From Colletotrichum lupini (Eukaryota > Ascomycota > Sordariomycetes > Glomerellales > Glomerellaceae): 64,000 nt of DNA. Made by a program: the position numbers and the translations under genes. Below the pieces are notes generated by a model. That model saw only the letters and a program-made list of their open reading frames with translations. It was not told where the DNA came from and searched no databases. Below, piece by piece: positions 1-12,800 of this stretch. Every line of letters starts with the position of its first letter. The stretch's first letter is position 1. The stretch covers positions 4,340,001 through 4,404,000 of the forward strand of contig NC_064678.1 in NCBI RefSeq assembly GCF_023278565.1. Direction: 5' to 3'.

Positions 1-1284
1 AGATTGAGGGCTGTCGCAGACCGATTGGCCATCATTTTCGTGCAATGTGGAGTTGGAAATGGCCTTGTCCGCAGTGGATGATTCAAGACAGACGTTGCGC
101 GCTGAGCCGCCAATCTGCGTCAAGGACGGGTCGATGAGGTTGATCTCCAAGCCATTTCCTGGATGCTGAGGGGAGAGTTGAACATCGTCATACATTGGCG
201 ATGGACCATCGCCCCAGGCCATAGAAGGAGCCTGGTAGTACACCTCCGAGCCCACGCCCACACCTTCAAGGACGTCTTGTGTACTTTGTTGATACGTTTC
301 TCCCAATGGCCTCTGGGTAGTTCTGTATCCTGTTAGGCGCCTTGAACAGCTACAAATGTTTCTTGACTTATGCTTATTGACTCACTGGACAACATATTCG
401 CTAAGATCATCCTCGGGATTCACAACGATACTATGCACCCGCTTCAGGTGTTGCCTGAAATTGTCGGCTCTCGGCCATATCTTGTTCTTCGTTGAACATG
501 GTCCTTCATAGCAGCGATATCGCGGACCCGAGTTGAAGAGCTCGGGGTGCACACTTCCTCTGTGTCTCTCAAGGTCATTTTGGGTGCCAAACCCCTCTGC
601 ACGGGTACATCCTTGAACATCACACTTGAAGGCTTTCTGGTGACGCTGGTGATGTTTGCTACCAAATTAGTATTAACGATGTGCTTCTAAAATGTAGGAG
701 TGCACTGCTTTCGATACTCACTTCAATTCCGACTTGGTCTTGCAGATAGCACGGCAGTGGTCACAAACCAGCTTACTATCGGCCGCACCATGATGTGTCA
801 CTGACATGGGAGTAGCCCCTAGGTTCCAATGAGACTCGGTAGGCGTTGGGCCCAGTTGAAAGTCCAATAGTTGGCCCGAGATACTGTGAGTGTCTTGACT
901 TCGGTCCACATCGTTGAAGACAGATGCGTTATCAACGCTATGCTTGGTCCTACTCTCATAACCAGAGTCTGAAGGCAAGTATTGTGGTACGGTACCGCAT
1001 TCTGAAGCGAGAGGGCTCCTCCATCCGCCCCCGAAGTGAGCCTGATTGCGGCGCCGAAGATCGCCTGAGACATTCAACTGCTGAGTTTGATGAGAGTCGG
1101 GAAAGATTCCGGCGGGAACCCATGGTTGTGAAGTGTCATTTCCATAGAAGTTCATCAATGCCCATGGCACTGGTGCAGTCTTTTGGGGAGGAAAGCCCTG
1201 ATTTGTCGTCTTTTCCATACTGGCTCGTGTGTCTGAGCCATGCATCGAAGCCATCTGATTGTGCTTCGTAGGATCCATGATCAT
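1..1284 (-). CDS. C2H2 zinc-finger protein, partial (3' end beyond window)
   Basis: Probable sequence-specific DNA-binding regulator acting in the nucleus. Exons (minus strand) run 1284-722, 658-386 and about 349-1, with the 3' end outside the window. Donors are GTGAGT at both introns, and TACTAAT precedes the first acceptor. The second acceptor is ambiguous: TAG (exon from 349) and AAG (exon from 340) both keep frame. Three zinc fingers are visible. The first is assembled across intron 1 and fits C-x2-C-x12-H-x3-H exactly (CDHC ... KHHQRH). The second starts CDVQGC and ends HRGSVH. The third starts CYEGPC and ends HLKRVH. The N-terminal ~185 residues are low-complexity and not recognisable. 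Downstream of the fingers the open frame continues as acidic, Ser/Gln-rich sequence. ATG at 1284 or 1278 (MDPTKHNQ) could be the start. Its target genes cannot be read from sequence. Confidence 0.8.
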
Positions 1285-4200
1285 AGTCCGAGACAGGCTT
1301 TCATCGACCAGAGGTCGGCAGAAATTGGTTAGGAACCGACTAGATCTGATGACTTTAGCTGGGAACTATTCGCATGGCGTTAGGCACATGTTGTATTGAC
1401 TAGAGGAAAGCATGTGCACAGTATCAAGTCAACAGGCACTGGCCCGAACTGAGGTTATAACCTCATAGTGCTGATGGGTTTATTTGATGGATAAAGAGAG
1501 GAGGATAACCAACTCAAGATTGAACCAAGGTCACCTAAACTTGATACCCAACCACCTTTGTTATGTTCAGTGCGTGGCGAAGAGGTCTTGACTCGACCCG
1601 AGTCCAAGTCCACCAAGTATGAGCCGTTCCTCGACCGAATAAGCCTCAGGCCGGCGCAGATAGGGGCGTTGGCCTCTGGATTGATGTTTTCGGACGAAGA
1701 GAAATCCGGACGACCAAGCGAAGGGGGTAAGGTTGATGCAGTTCAATTACCGGTCCGTAGTGGGTCGGTCGGAGCCGGGAGAGGACAGTAGATTGCCGGA
1801 CTAGCAAGACATGGGTAGCTGGGCGACCGAGTGGGCGAAGTATCGCGGGACGCAAATCGCAGGGTGAAAGACGACAAAATGGAAGAAGCGCGAAGGTTTG
1901 TTCAGGCGATATGGGCACGGGCAGGACTTGTAGTCATTCAGGCGAGAGTAAAGGCAGTCAGTTGGCGGCCAGGAATGAGGAAGAGGATGAAGGGCGTGAC
2001 TGATGTTGAGGAAGGTGCGGCTTGGGTGAACAGTTTGGGGGGACCGGGCCAATGAGGCAACCGCGAGGGCGCAGTCATTCGCTTGTCCGCCCTGCTTTTT
2101 GGGGAATTCTCGGTGAGCAGAGTACGCCGTCGCCTCATTCCATCCAATCAACGGTCAAAGAAATGTAGGCAACCACACGAGGCAGCCAGCAAGGCAACCA
2201 CCGCCGCACCTTTACAGGCGTCCCAAAGATGGTTCGCCATTTTTCCACTTCCATCACCGCCACAACCTGGGCCGACCGAACAAGCAAGAAAAAGCAAGCC
2301 GAAGCACAACCGTTCAGAAAAGACAAGGACATACTGACAGATAACGGGTTCGATAAAGACCTTACACGAGGTCCACGATCATCTATTCCAATGCCAGAAC
2401 ACTCCCTCTTCTCAAATCGTCCTGAAACCGGCGAGAAAACGGAATATCTGAATTAACGCGATTGCGAGTGAACGTAAACCAAGGTACCTAACCTGAGAGA
2501 GCATATTCTCTGTCCCACTCATTCCTATGCAACACTTCTGCCAGCCACGGACAGTTTACCCCGAATCTGCGCTCTGGGGGCATATCTACACGAGAGTTCG
2601 ACTCTTGTCTCTCTCGGCTGACACAACCAATTTTGGCTGGGACGCTCAAGACCAATGAGGTCATCAGTAGCCCCTATTTCAATGTAGAGTACAAGGGCTT
2701 AGATGGCGATCGCTAGATCATGGGCTATCATCTATTCGTACTTCCATGGTCTCGATAGTGTCAGTCCTTGTCATTGAGCCGGGCCGGAACCACCTGTATG
2801 GCTGCGAAAATAAGGTAGGTAGGCGACATCCTCGAGCCTGAGCCGCCATTTTTGGGCATCATCGCATCCAATTTTCGGCCAACTATCAGTCACCTGAGGT
2901 TATCCGCACACCGGTGCTCGCTCCTGTTTCCAACAAAGAAGCTGACCAAGCTTGTCGACAAGCTTTACGCAAGGGCGCACACTCTTAACTACGACGCGGC
3001 AGCAATGTCTTCATTGCAATACACTGACGGCCGTGAGCACCGCAATGTCCCTTTTCACGGTTCCGCCGAACTTCTTCTCTCGCAGCCATCCATGTGTATC
3101 TGTCCCCTCGTTTCCGTTGGGCAAACTGCACATATCCAAGGGCGTGAGCGCTTTTGTGGGGGAGCAAGACCCAGGTTGGATAAGCATGACAGGAAACGAG
3201 AGTGTGCTTCGGAAAAGATATGATATGTCATTATTGATGTCGCTCTCCGATAGTACAGACCTTCGCTGCGTACGGAGTCTTTCGGAGCTTGCTACTTATT
3301 TCCGATGACCTACCGTTCACTTGAAGATCAGTAGTCGTGGATGGCTACATATGTATGCGATTACAAAACGCTCAACTGAGCGGGGCATTGTCCCTTGTTG
3401 CACAGTATCACGAGTGCAACATGTTGGACACGACATTTACTCCCCTCCACATGAGCCTTCGCTTTTGCGCCGCGCGGCTCCATTGTGTTCTTACGTCTCC
3501 AGGATCATGGCATCCATAGATTTTACTTTAAGGGGATCATTCGGCCGTATCTTCGGATTCGCCTGGTGGCTCGCCCATTTCGCAGACGGATATTCGATGT
3601 TTGCTCTTTGCCAAGGAGCGAGTGTCCCTCTCAGCTTACTTAAACCCGCCTATCGGGCCGCTCCGCAAGATGCAAGCGACTTGGATCCCAACCTGACGGT
3701 CTAGACTGATTGGGTGGCACAGGTGCCACCCTCTCGGCCGTCAAATTCTTGACGTTGATAATGTCACACACACTACTTCCAGTTGCGAGACGAACTTGAT
3801 GCGATGATGGGAGGAACAGAACAAGAGTGTAGATCATCCACAACTGACAAGGTAATAGCAACGGCGGTGGCTGCCCGGTTGAGAATAGAAAACATCTGCC
3901 GATATACTGAACAGCACTGCGTTTAGACGGGACGGCCCAGTAATGTCCCGGAGGGCCGCTCAACTTCGTGAGATCGATGCTATTAAAGACATGTTGATGA
4001 ACGTCTGCTACAGAGCCATGATGTCAACTCAAGATGTTTCAACTTTAATCTATTTTGCAACGTGTACGTGGAAGGAACATCCTGGCGTTTCATCAGTATA
4101 TCTGGCTCACTGGTGACTTCATTCTATGCCTCAAGGCCCGAGGCAGGCTTCGAAGCGCCTCGTGCCGGGAAACGAAGTAGTTCCTGCATTCTCTTCATCT

Positions 4201-4859
4201 ACCCGGCCAACGGATGCAGTCTTCTCTTCCGGCCTGCATGATCCATCACCTCTATGGCCAAAGGCTAGGTAGCTTTTGGAGCTCGCAAGGAGTAAATAAT
4301 GGGTGATCTCGCCCCCACCACTCCACGTTAAACCTGGTCATCCTCACGAGCAGGTATCTTGACATGGCATGCCACCAATATGGCAGCAACACACGCACAG
4401 TGTGCCATGTACCCAGGCTTCTCAACGTCCTTCGGCAAGGCCCTTTGCGTCCATGTGCAAATCGACTCTTAGATAAATATGACAGATATTGTTGCGGCCG
4501 ATACTTTGAAGCTCGGGGATGTGATGTATATAAGATCGAGCGAACTCGCCAGAGAATAACCACAGAGATCCTCCTCATATTCACCTCTACTCACATCGTC
4601 GACTTCGTTCAGATCACAACTCCTTGAGCAGCACTTCTTAGCTTTCACGGCTCTCGCGAAACCACGCTTTATTTGAATAGTCTCAGTTGTAGGACATCCC
4701 TTGAAACGGATCTGGACGGCCAGACTGTACGTATATAAACGTTCTCTTGTAATCATAATGTTTTCAACGAGCTGACCCAGAGTCGCAGCTGCTGTTATAA
4801 GCTTAATCGGATTACAAAGAGCACGAAGTACTCCCCCACCGAAAACCCCCCATCTCAAG
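1285..4859. other. Intergenic, 3.6 kb, no supported gene
   Basis: Only short overlapping frames without family resemblance or splice-consistent continuation occur here. The right end holds TATA-like sequences at about 4525 and 4732. I see no RNA gene or terminal repeat. Confidence 0.5.
4732..4738 (+). promoter_or_regulatory. TATA-like box upstream of the Cys/His-rich gene
   Basis: TATATAA lies 122 bp before the ATG at 4860 in the correct orientation, a reasonable distance for a core promoter plus short leader. A second TATATAAG at about 4525 could serve a longer transcript. Assignment is by position only. Confidence 0.4.
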
Positions 4860-5111
4860 ATGTGCGACTGGGAGGAGTTCCTCTTCACCTGCAACCACTC
4901 CGTTCTACGGCTCAAGTCGTACTGCCACTTTGCCCGCAACGATCCCGGCCACCAATGCTTCGGCGTCAAGGTTCTTCGCAACTCGTGGCAGCAGAGCGTC
5001 CCGTGCGATAACTGCATCTTGGCCTGGCAGGGTCAGGGTCACCCGCATTTCGGCTCCGGGCAGCATCGTCAGCAGGAGTTTATTGGCGGCCAGCAACAAC
5101 GTCCCCATTAA
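4860..5111 (+). CDS. Small Cys/His-rich conserved fungal protein (83 aa)
   Basis: Single exon encoding 83 residues. I recognise the type: short fungal hypothetical proteins beginning MC-D and carrying spaced Cys/His pairs. Visible ligands are C2, C11-x-H13, C22-H23, H31-x-C33 and C49-x2-C52, which could hold one or two zinc ions. The C-terminal third is Gln/His/Gly-rich. There is no signal peptide or membrane segment. The nearest genes are more than 1.7 kb away, so there is no operon-like context. An open frame on the opposite strand (5017-4469) is a shadow: it has no family resemblance, while the plus frame has the conserved Cys pattern. Function is unknown. Confidence 0.65.
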   Translation: MCDWEEFLFTCNHSVLRLKSYCHFARNDPGHQCFGVKVLRNSWQQSVPCDNCILAWQGQGHPHFGSGQHRQQEFIGGQQQRPH

Positions 5112-6910
5112 TTCAGTCCAGTCGCTTTCAAGCCTTTTTTGAGAGCACCCTTGCGCGTCAGGGGGAGAGTGGCATGGATTATGTTCATTGGGCCAGGTGC
5201 GAATACCGTAGAGATAGGGGCTTCAAGTGTACGCCAGATTGTCTATACAGCAACTGTGATTTTCGAAGATGTTTCAATAGCTAGAGATCGCAAGAGTTTC
5301 TGTCCCACACAGAATGTTAGGGTTACTTGATTTGTGGGGGATGGTGGAACGAAAAGTATATGGTGGTCACATTCAGTGTAATTGTCCTCTTTCTCATTTA
5401 TTACAATGAAGTGGGTTGGATGACAGTGTTTCCCTGTTCTAGCAGGATGATGAGCAGCCTGGGAAGTTGTGTTACATGGTCTAGATTTCTGTAGGAACGA
5501 CCCAAATCTTACGCGGGCTTATGCATGTTATTACTTTGACGAGGAGTGACGTGAGGACTGACATCGGTCTGATGTTTCTGGGATTTGTTGATTCCGGAGT
5601 GCCTGGAGTAAAGTACCAAGGCTCACTCCGACACGGTTCTGCAAGCATTCGTTACACACTTTTCAAGAGTAGGTAGAATACTGGACAGTATTTAGGACAT
5701 TAAACTGAACCCTGAAACGAAGAGGACATTCATCTGTGATTGAGGCTGCCCATTTACACGCTTCGCTGAAGCCTCAGGCCCATCAAGATTCGTACTTCAT
5801 GGCGAAACTTCCCCAAGTTCCGCTACTGACTATTCTCCAGCCAGACAGAGCTAAACCAGTTGTCAAAGGTTGTACACTCGAGTGTAGAGTCCCGTACTTC
5901 GACATCTCCTAAACAATTTCACCGAGTCCCAAGACTAGCGCCGTCCGTTCTAGGTCTCATCAGAGATGGCAGAAGCATACTCCATGTCATAAAGAAGCAT
6001 TTCATTCAGCATGAATTACTTTGGAACAACCGGATCTCAAGGTGCCCAACCATACGATGTCGGGCTTAAGCTAAGTGCGTAAGCACGATGAACAAGTACT
6101 TCTGCAAGGTATGTCGTACAAAGGGACTCCAGAGATTGAGCTGCCCCTATGAAACGGGATTTGTGACGCTGTTAACGCGATCAGTTTTCTGCAGGGCAAG
6201 TCGAAGGAAAATGGATGAAGAGCTGAAACGCGAGGCGATGTTAATGGCTGGGAGCCTGCAGTGACTCTAGGACACGTCATTTGTCATTTGTTCAACGACT
6301 TAATGATTTGGAAATCTCTGCTCAGCCACATGGTTTTCGTATTCAATATAAACTGGTGCCCGAGATATGGCTGTTTCTTTAGTCGAAGTAGATACTTGTC
6401 GTGAGCGATTGGGCGTCATTTCACCGATCGTCGATGTAGGGGTAACTACCTACGCCCGGGACCGTGTCGCGACGTCGTGCAAGAACAGTGGCGTCGCATA
6501 TGAACGACGTATGCAGTACACATTCTAACACATGTGTATGGATGGATTAGGAATTTTTATCGCACACTTCCTTGAGTATAAGGCAGCTTTACATCGGAGC
6601 CTTGTAATGTGCGATGGAGTCTCGATATCATTCATGGTAGCGAGGAAACACATTTTCAGCTGTAGACGACTTAGAAATCAACGAATGTCTGGGTCTACAT
6701 AACATGAGAGTAACGAGGGTCACCTGAGATGTTCTCTCACTCACTTCTCGGCGTGGGATTATTGACGCAAGGTATTCAGTATAATTTTTACGTTTACACA
6801 CGCTCATGGTAACGTCTCACAGCCAAATGACGGATATCCCTAGCCTCCCGCTTCTCCCACAACCTCCTTCACCCTTCGCTCGAGCTTCAGAGCCGAGCTT
6901 TTGGTAATTT
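5112..6910. other. Intergenic, 1.8 kb, no supported gene
   Basis: Downstream of the Cys/His-rich gene and downstream of the haem/steroid-binding gene. It holds only short random frames and no recognisable RNA or repeat. Confidence 0.5.
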
Positions 6911-7687
6911 TCATTCAAAGTTGGTAGCGCCAGCGACGCGGCCAACAATGTTGTAGCGCTTAGAGAAGAAGGTGATCCAGTCGTTAAGGACACCCTTCTC
7001 CTTGTCAGGAAGATCCTGCCAGTCGGCGCTGACGTCCTCAGCCTTTGTTGAGGTCTTTCCGAGAGCACGAGAGGCGTCCTTTCCAGCAAAAACTCAAAGG
7101 TTGTCAGTCATGATAGACTGCAAAATGAGATGAATGTTTTCCTTACCGTTGTAGGATCCTCCTGCTTGGTATGCCTTGTTACCTGTTACGTCGTATACGA
7201 TTCCCTGGATCATAAAACATTAAATTTGCGTAGAAAATGAAGGCCGGCGTGTTTGATTACCTTGATCGCCACGTATGTCTTTCCATTGGGGTCTGAGCCT
7301 GTTATATTGTTAGAGTTATTGGCGTGGGGTCTATACGATGATAAAAAAGTTGCATGCGAGGCCAAGCATATATATGCATCTTCGAGACCACTTGATGAAA
7401 GAGACGACTGAGCCGCAACCGTTTCCAGGTCCACGAACATGTGTTCATGAACTACAGATTGGAAAAGATACTCGAGCACGATCTTAAGCCCCGCTCTCTT
7501 CAACAACTGACACAATCCCTCATGATCATTGCATCAAAAACATGCTGCCGGACAGTTTCGTAGCGGATAAGTAAAGGCAAGAACACTTCGACTTACCATC
7601 GGCCTTGGCCAACTCCTCGAGGGTGATGGGGTCATCCTTGGGAGGGGCCAGGGTGACGGGGTTCTTGGGCTCAAACTTTCCAGACAT
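6911..7687 (-). CDS. Cytochrome b5-like haem/steroid-binding domain protein (MAPR type)
   Basis: Four exons (minus): 7687-7597, 7298-7261, 7204-7147 and 7092-6911, giving 122 residues. The domain fills the protein: an N-terminal GKFEPKNPVTLAPPKDDPIT leader, the strand YVAIKGIVYDVTG, then YQAGGSYNVFAGKDASRAL, which is the diagnostic b5/MAPR turn, and a helical end. Family members bind haem or sterols and act with P450 enzymes of sterol synthesis (Dap1/PGRMC group), but this soluble short form has no membrane anchor, so that role is inferred. Introns 1-3 have donors GTAAGT, GTAATC and GTAAGG. The last acceptor is GAG rather than YAG, yet it is the only one that restores the conserved VFAG motif. 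It is divergently transcribed from the TPR gene starting at 8147, with 459 bp shared upstream. Confidence 0.85.
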
Positions 7688-8146
7688 TTTGCTGGCCTTT
7701 GCTTGGCTATAAGCTGTTGTAAAGCTTGAAGTTATTGAGCTAGCGATGTAATGTTGGATGGATATGGAGTGCGAGGATTAGGAAGACGTCGACTTCTTAC
7801 ACACAAAATAGATGATGGCGGGGAGAAAGAAGCTCGGTATTTGCCCCTCTGAGCCTGGAGCTCTTCCCCACGGTCAAGGTGGGGGGGCACTTGCGACATT
7901 GCTGGCTGAGCCTCGGAGTAACTGCCTTCGTGTGATTGGTTGCGCATTGATTAGTATAGACCCACCAGAGCAAGAGCTCCAGACCTGCCGAACAATGCAG
8001 GCGAAACTCTCATTGATTTTTGATTGATACGTCACTTGACAGCCGCCCGATTACAGTCAACCACCACGCTCCGTCGCACGAGCTTGGCCCATACCGCACA
8101 GCTTGACCGAGCCCCGAGAATCGATACTGTGCCTGCTTCTCAATTG
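7688..8146. promoter_or_regulatory. Shared intergenic region of a divergent gene pair
   Basis: 459 bp between two divergent start codons (haem/steroid-binding gene leftward, TPR gene rightward). It must contain both promoters. No clear TATA box is visible. A short C/G-rich stretch with CCCCAC/GGGGGG lies near 7867-7888. Confidence 0.5.
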
Positions 8147-9780
8147 ATGACAACGATGGCCGTGTCGCGCATTGCGGCATGTCGGGCAATCAATGGCCTG
8201 GGGCTTCGCCAGATCGCAAGGTCGCCCGGAACGTCCACAGCAGCTTTACGAGCAAGCACACCTCGGAATGCTTCAAACGTGTGCAGCCATACCCAATTCA
8301 GACACCAGAGCACTTCAAATCCTTCTTACAATGGCTCTAAAAGGAACAATGCCTCTTCTCCGCCGCCGCCGCCGCCACCGCCACCACCTTCCGCAAGTCA
8401 GCTTTTGAGGGCGATATCCTTTCGCTCGCTGTTAACTTCCCTGACGCCGAGGGGCATCAAGAGGATGTTTAGAGAAAGTCCAGAGGAGCTCGTACTAGCA
8501 CTAGCAATGTGAGCTATCTCAAGCCGTCGCTGTTTTCTAGGATAAATAGCTGACCCGAAGTTCTCAGTCTTGCTGGCTTGGCAGGTGTTTCCATCTACAT
8601 CGTCAAGTTGTACTTCGACTACTTCATGGCCCGTCAGTTCACCAAGTATCCCAAGCCCATCGCCAAATCCCTCCGCCGAGCCCTCTACTACACAAACATC
8701 AGCCCCGATCCGAATCTCGCGAGGAAATACTACAAACAAGCACTGGAACAATGCAATGAACTCCAGCTAGACCCGTTCTCAGATGATGTTTTGGGCATTA
8801 GGATCCAGACCGCGGCATGGCTCGAAAAGATCGGAAACTACCAAGGAGCCATTACTGTGTTGGATTCTGTGCTCAGAGACTGCCTCAAGTGGGTGGAATG
8901 GATGGAGAACTCCGTTGCAGATGGAACAGTAGAAAAGTCAGGAAAGCCGCCTGCCGCGAAGCCTCTGTTGGAAAATCAACGACTCGCAGTTCCGGAGAAT
9001 GGCGAGGAGAAGGTTATCGAAAACCTGTGGCATAAGCGCACCCGCCTTCTGGCCAAAGCCGTCGGAACTAGCACTAAGCTTGGTGCCCTTTACTCGGACG
9101 AGCATGTTTTGGAGCCAGAAAACTCCCTGGCCCGACTAACGTGGGCCGTCGAAACGGCACTGGCAGAGTCAAAACGACGCCACAAGGAAGGTGTCAAGAA
9201 GGATGAAGGTTCTTGGATGAGCCCAGAAGAAATTGGCGGTGCCATGGAGTGTTGGTCTCCCATGAAGCCCCCTATATCGTACCCACTTTCAGGTTACTGA
9301 CAGAGTTGATAGCCCTCGCCCAACACTACGAGACTAAATCCCAGTTCCATCTGGCAGTACCTCTCTTGTTCCAAGCATTACGACTTTGTGCTAGCCCTTG
9401 TCATCGAGTAACTATCAGTATGTCCTCAGGCCCCTGGACTTGAGTTGGAGTATATTTCAAAAATCAAACTGACACACTCTCCAGTGAACAATCTGGCTGC
9501 AGCATTTGCCCAGCACCCTCTTCAGACCCCGCTGGACGCCATTCCCAACGCGCCTGCCACTTCCGACGCAATAGTCAGTCCCGACATGCCAACAGACCGA
9601 GCCGGACTCTTGGAAGCTGCGAAGAACTGGGCTAGCAATGCTTACTCACACTCAAAGGATGTCAAGGGAGAGGACCGAACCGAAGAGTGTGACGAAGCTT
9701 GCGCCGTAGCATTAACAAACATGGGTGACATCGCTGCCCTACTGGGAAAGAAGGAGGACGCAAGAAAGCGTTTCCAGTAG
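8147..9780 (+). CDS. Mgr3-like mitochondrial TPR protein, C-terminus cut by a premature TAG
   Basis: Exons 8147-8508, 8568-9248, 9293-9417 and 9485-9780 give 487 residues. The N-terminus is Arg/Ser/Ala-rich without acids, as in a mitochondrial presequence, followed by a run of ten prolines. A membrane segment (LVLALAILAGLAGVSIYIV) is assembled across intron 1. The rest is helical TPR-like sequence, including YYKQALEQCNEL and HLAVPLLFQAL. This order matches the fungal Mgr3-like family, where yeast Mgr3 helps deliver substrates to the i-AAA protease Yme1 at the inner membrane. Intron 2 is only 44 nt with a weak donor (GTGTTG). After RKRFQ, a TAG at 9778-9780 stops translation, although the same frame stays open to 9855 and encodes a plausible last TPR helix (AIDMSRKIG, then QAEAGLQKL). 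So 25 further residues are lost unless read through. This may be RIP leakage, a sequencing error or a decaying gene. Confidence 0.7.
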
Positions 9781-9855
9781 GCAATCGACATGAGCAGGAA
9801 GATTGGCTTCGGTCCCGGCATCTCCCAGGCCGAAGCGGGACTTCAAAAACTCTAG

Positions 9856-12800
9856 GATTATAGAGATACGGCCATACAGACTGCTGGACCGCCCCGGGAA
9901 TGTGTTCCTCGCCTCGCTTGAGGTATTGCCGGGGCAAACCGGGAGCATCAGGATCCCATGTCGGCGAGCATATGAACATATCAAAAAGACGAGAGTGATG
10001 GTCCCCTCGCGCCCGCAAAGACCCTGCATAGGGCTAGGACTTGGCCAACAGAGACATGAAGCCGCTTCTGCAGCATCCTTCCTTTGACATGGACCTTTTT
10101 CAAATCGATTAGCATGGGTCCGCATATGTGAACCGAAAATAGGTAGATGATGGGGTCTTTATGCCTTCCTACGCCGTATCAATGGATTCTTGACTGGGGC
10201 GCATATGAGGACGGAGAAATACCACGACGGTAGCCAGGGGCCTCGACTAGGTCGGATTCAGCAGCATCATTGCATCCGGTGCAGGAAGTCCCGACTGCCA
10301 TAATTGTTGGAGCCACCGCCCATCTAGAAAGATGGCAAACGAATCGAGTTGCTTGGAAGCCAGAAACGGACCCCCTTAAGCTCGATACAGTACCAGCAGT
10401 CCCATTACACCAGTAGCAACGAAAGTGCATACAACCGAATTTGAACCGAGCCGTTGAATGAGTACTTGTTCCGTATCGAAGAGCTATGCGAGGCCCAAGA
10501 AACGAAGCCGCCACAGTCTCTCACAGTCTCTCAGCCGGTCTCTCTTATGGTGTAAGGCGACGCTTTGATCAAACACAGGACTGCTATGAACCCCTAAACA
10601 CTCCCGAAGCCCAAGGCCATGATTCTGATGGTTCGAGGGAACTCATCGTCGAAATTGGGACCATAGGTGCCCAGAAACTCGCATGGGGCCAAAATGTGCT
10701 CTCACCAATCAAAGGGGCGAATGGCAACGGCTTAGCGTAAAGGCGGGTGCAGCTCGATGGGTCCAGTGCCCCCCTGCAGGCTCATCCCAGCAACTCCAGT
10801 GCTGGGGCAGACAAAAATTACCCTTTTCGGAAAATAGTTGGGATGAGTTGGAGAGAGACGGTCTTCGTGGACGAAGAAAACGCTGCCAGCCACCTACCAT
10901 CAGTTGAACAGCCTGGACGCCGCAGAGTGGAATCTGACACCGACTTGCAAAGATTCCTTCTGCCTAATCTATAGTGGGAAACTACCATGTGGCACGCCCC
11001 CGCAGACCCCGAGACAAATTGCCAAACTTCAAAGTCTCGAGGCAAAACGGTGCTCGTTACGCCACCGTTGTTCGCGTTGCCATATCATGCAGCAATTATG
11101 CGGGAATACCACATCGTGTCAGCTTTTTGGTGTCGCGTTGGATTCCTGGGGTTTGGAAGAGCACCGCACCTTCTGAACTTGAGCACTGAAGACCATTCGC
11201 ATATCTCATCGGTGTTCAAAATCTTGGCAGTGTAAGGGGCGCATTCGACCGTTCCGTATACTCCGCAGGCGCCTGATGTCGTAGGACAATCTGAAGACAG
11301 CATATGTCTATTCGCTTTCGAGAAGCGATTTCCACGTACAATTCTGCTGTTATAGCCAGCTGTAGTAGCCATTGCGACTTCCAGTATTGACCTTCAGATA
11401 CAACAAACAACATATGGTCGCTAATAACAAACCATGGCCTCAAGGACAGAGCCTTGCAGAAGTTTGCGAGTTTCTCCGTCATCTCATGGTCCTCGCTTTC
11501 CAGGGCAGGCACATTCCAACGGTCACATGGCCGCCGGCACAAAGTGTGACAGCCCTTTGCGGCTTGCGGCATTTCGGGACATCATGCCGGCATCCACTCA
11601 ACCGCGATCTTCAAGAAGCAGCCCTTATCTTTGTGGATGAAATCCATCCCGCCATATCTCAAGCGCTTTTTTTTTCTTGCCCTCCTTCCCTGGCCTGTCA
11701 TGGCACGTGGCTCATGCACGCCATGAAGAGCGAAGGCTCATGTACCTGGACATGAAGATGAGTCTGTCTCTCATGTTCCACGAATCTCAAGGACAGAACA
11801 ATTTTCATCAGGTCAACTGAGTGCTTCCCTTTGTGACAACAGTGCATGGCACCACCTTGTCCAGCTCTTGACTGGGCAAGCAATCACACTTGATTAGCAG
11901 AATAGCAACGAAGGGAACTGGCCTTTGATTTTGCCAGAGAAATCTCTTTTGCTACAGCCGATAGTGCGCCTACACCTACCTATCAAAGAGTCGACGGAGA
12001 TTGGACCCGAAATTTCTCATGGAATTCCGCTCTACTAGTATTTACCCCGTCACATTAGAAACACCAACTTATAGGTTGTGGGCGAACGCCGAGTTGAAAG
12101 ACACCTCCATGGATACATGGACGGACGAGGCCTTGGTATCTCATTCGACAATTTTGTTCTGCTTCTCGCCCGGGGCCTGTAGCAGAGCGCTACGGGGACT
12201 GTATACCAAGGCCTACGTTCGTGAATTTTGGCTCAGCTATTCGTAACTCACCTGCTGTCGCCAAGGTGGGTCGGCAGCTTTTAAAATAGACTTGACTCGG
12301 CCGAGCTCTAACCTCATCCGTCCGTCATCAATCCAGCTCTACGGATTGAATCTCATCTTCCCGGGCCAGGATTACTCTATCCTTAGTCGAGGCCAGATGA
12401 ACCAGTCTACGACTGTCGTCACTCACCAATACACACGATCCATGGCCCACCGTAGAGGCAACAGAGACCACGGGTTCTCAAGCCAGCTTCCTTCGCATTA
12501 TGGGGGCTAGTACCCTTCGAACGCCCTGACAACGCTTGAATCCCCGTAAGTATGGTTCCACGGGAAATGGGGACGCGGGTAACGCTAACGGCTGCAGCAT
12601 GACAAAACAAAGCTGGGCCTGTGATTGGCATGTTCGTACAGTTGTGGAAGACTAGGGTTCGAAAATACACCAAGAATAATACAGCCATGCATCAGAACCC
12701 CGCCCTTCCGCTGAACTCGGGAGCGGAGAATGGGGTCGAGAAGACTTCAACAGGGACAATATATGGCTGCCTGATCTCGAGAATAGCGACCGGCCCGTGG

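Noticed and set aside
4469..5017. 182-codon minus frame over the small Cys/His-rich gene
   Set aside because: The plus frame has the patterned Cys/His motif and a TATA box; the minus frame has neither.
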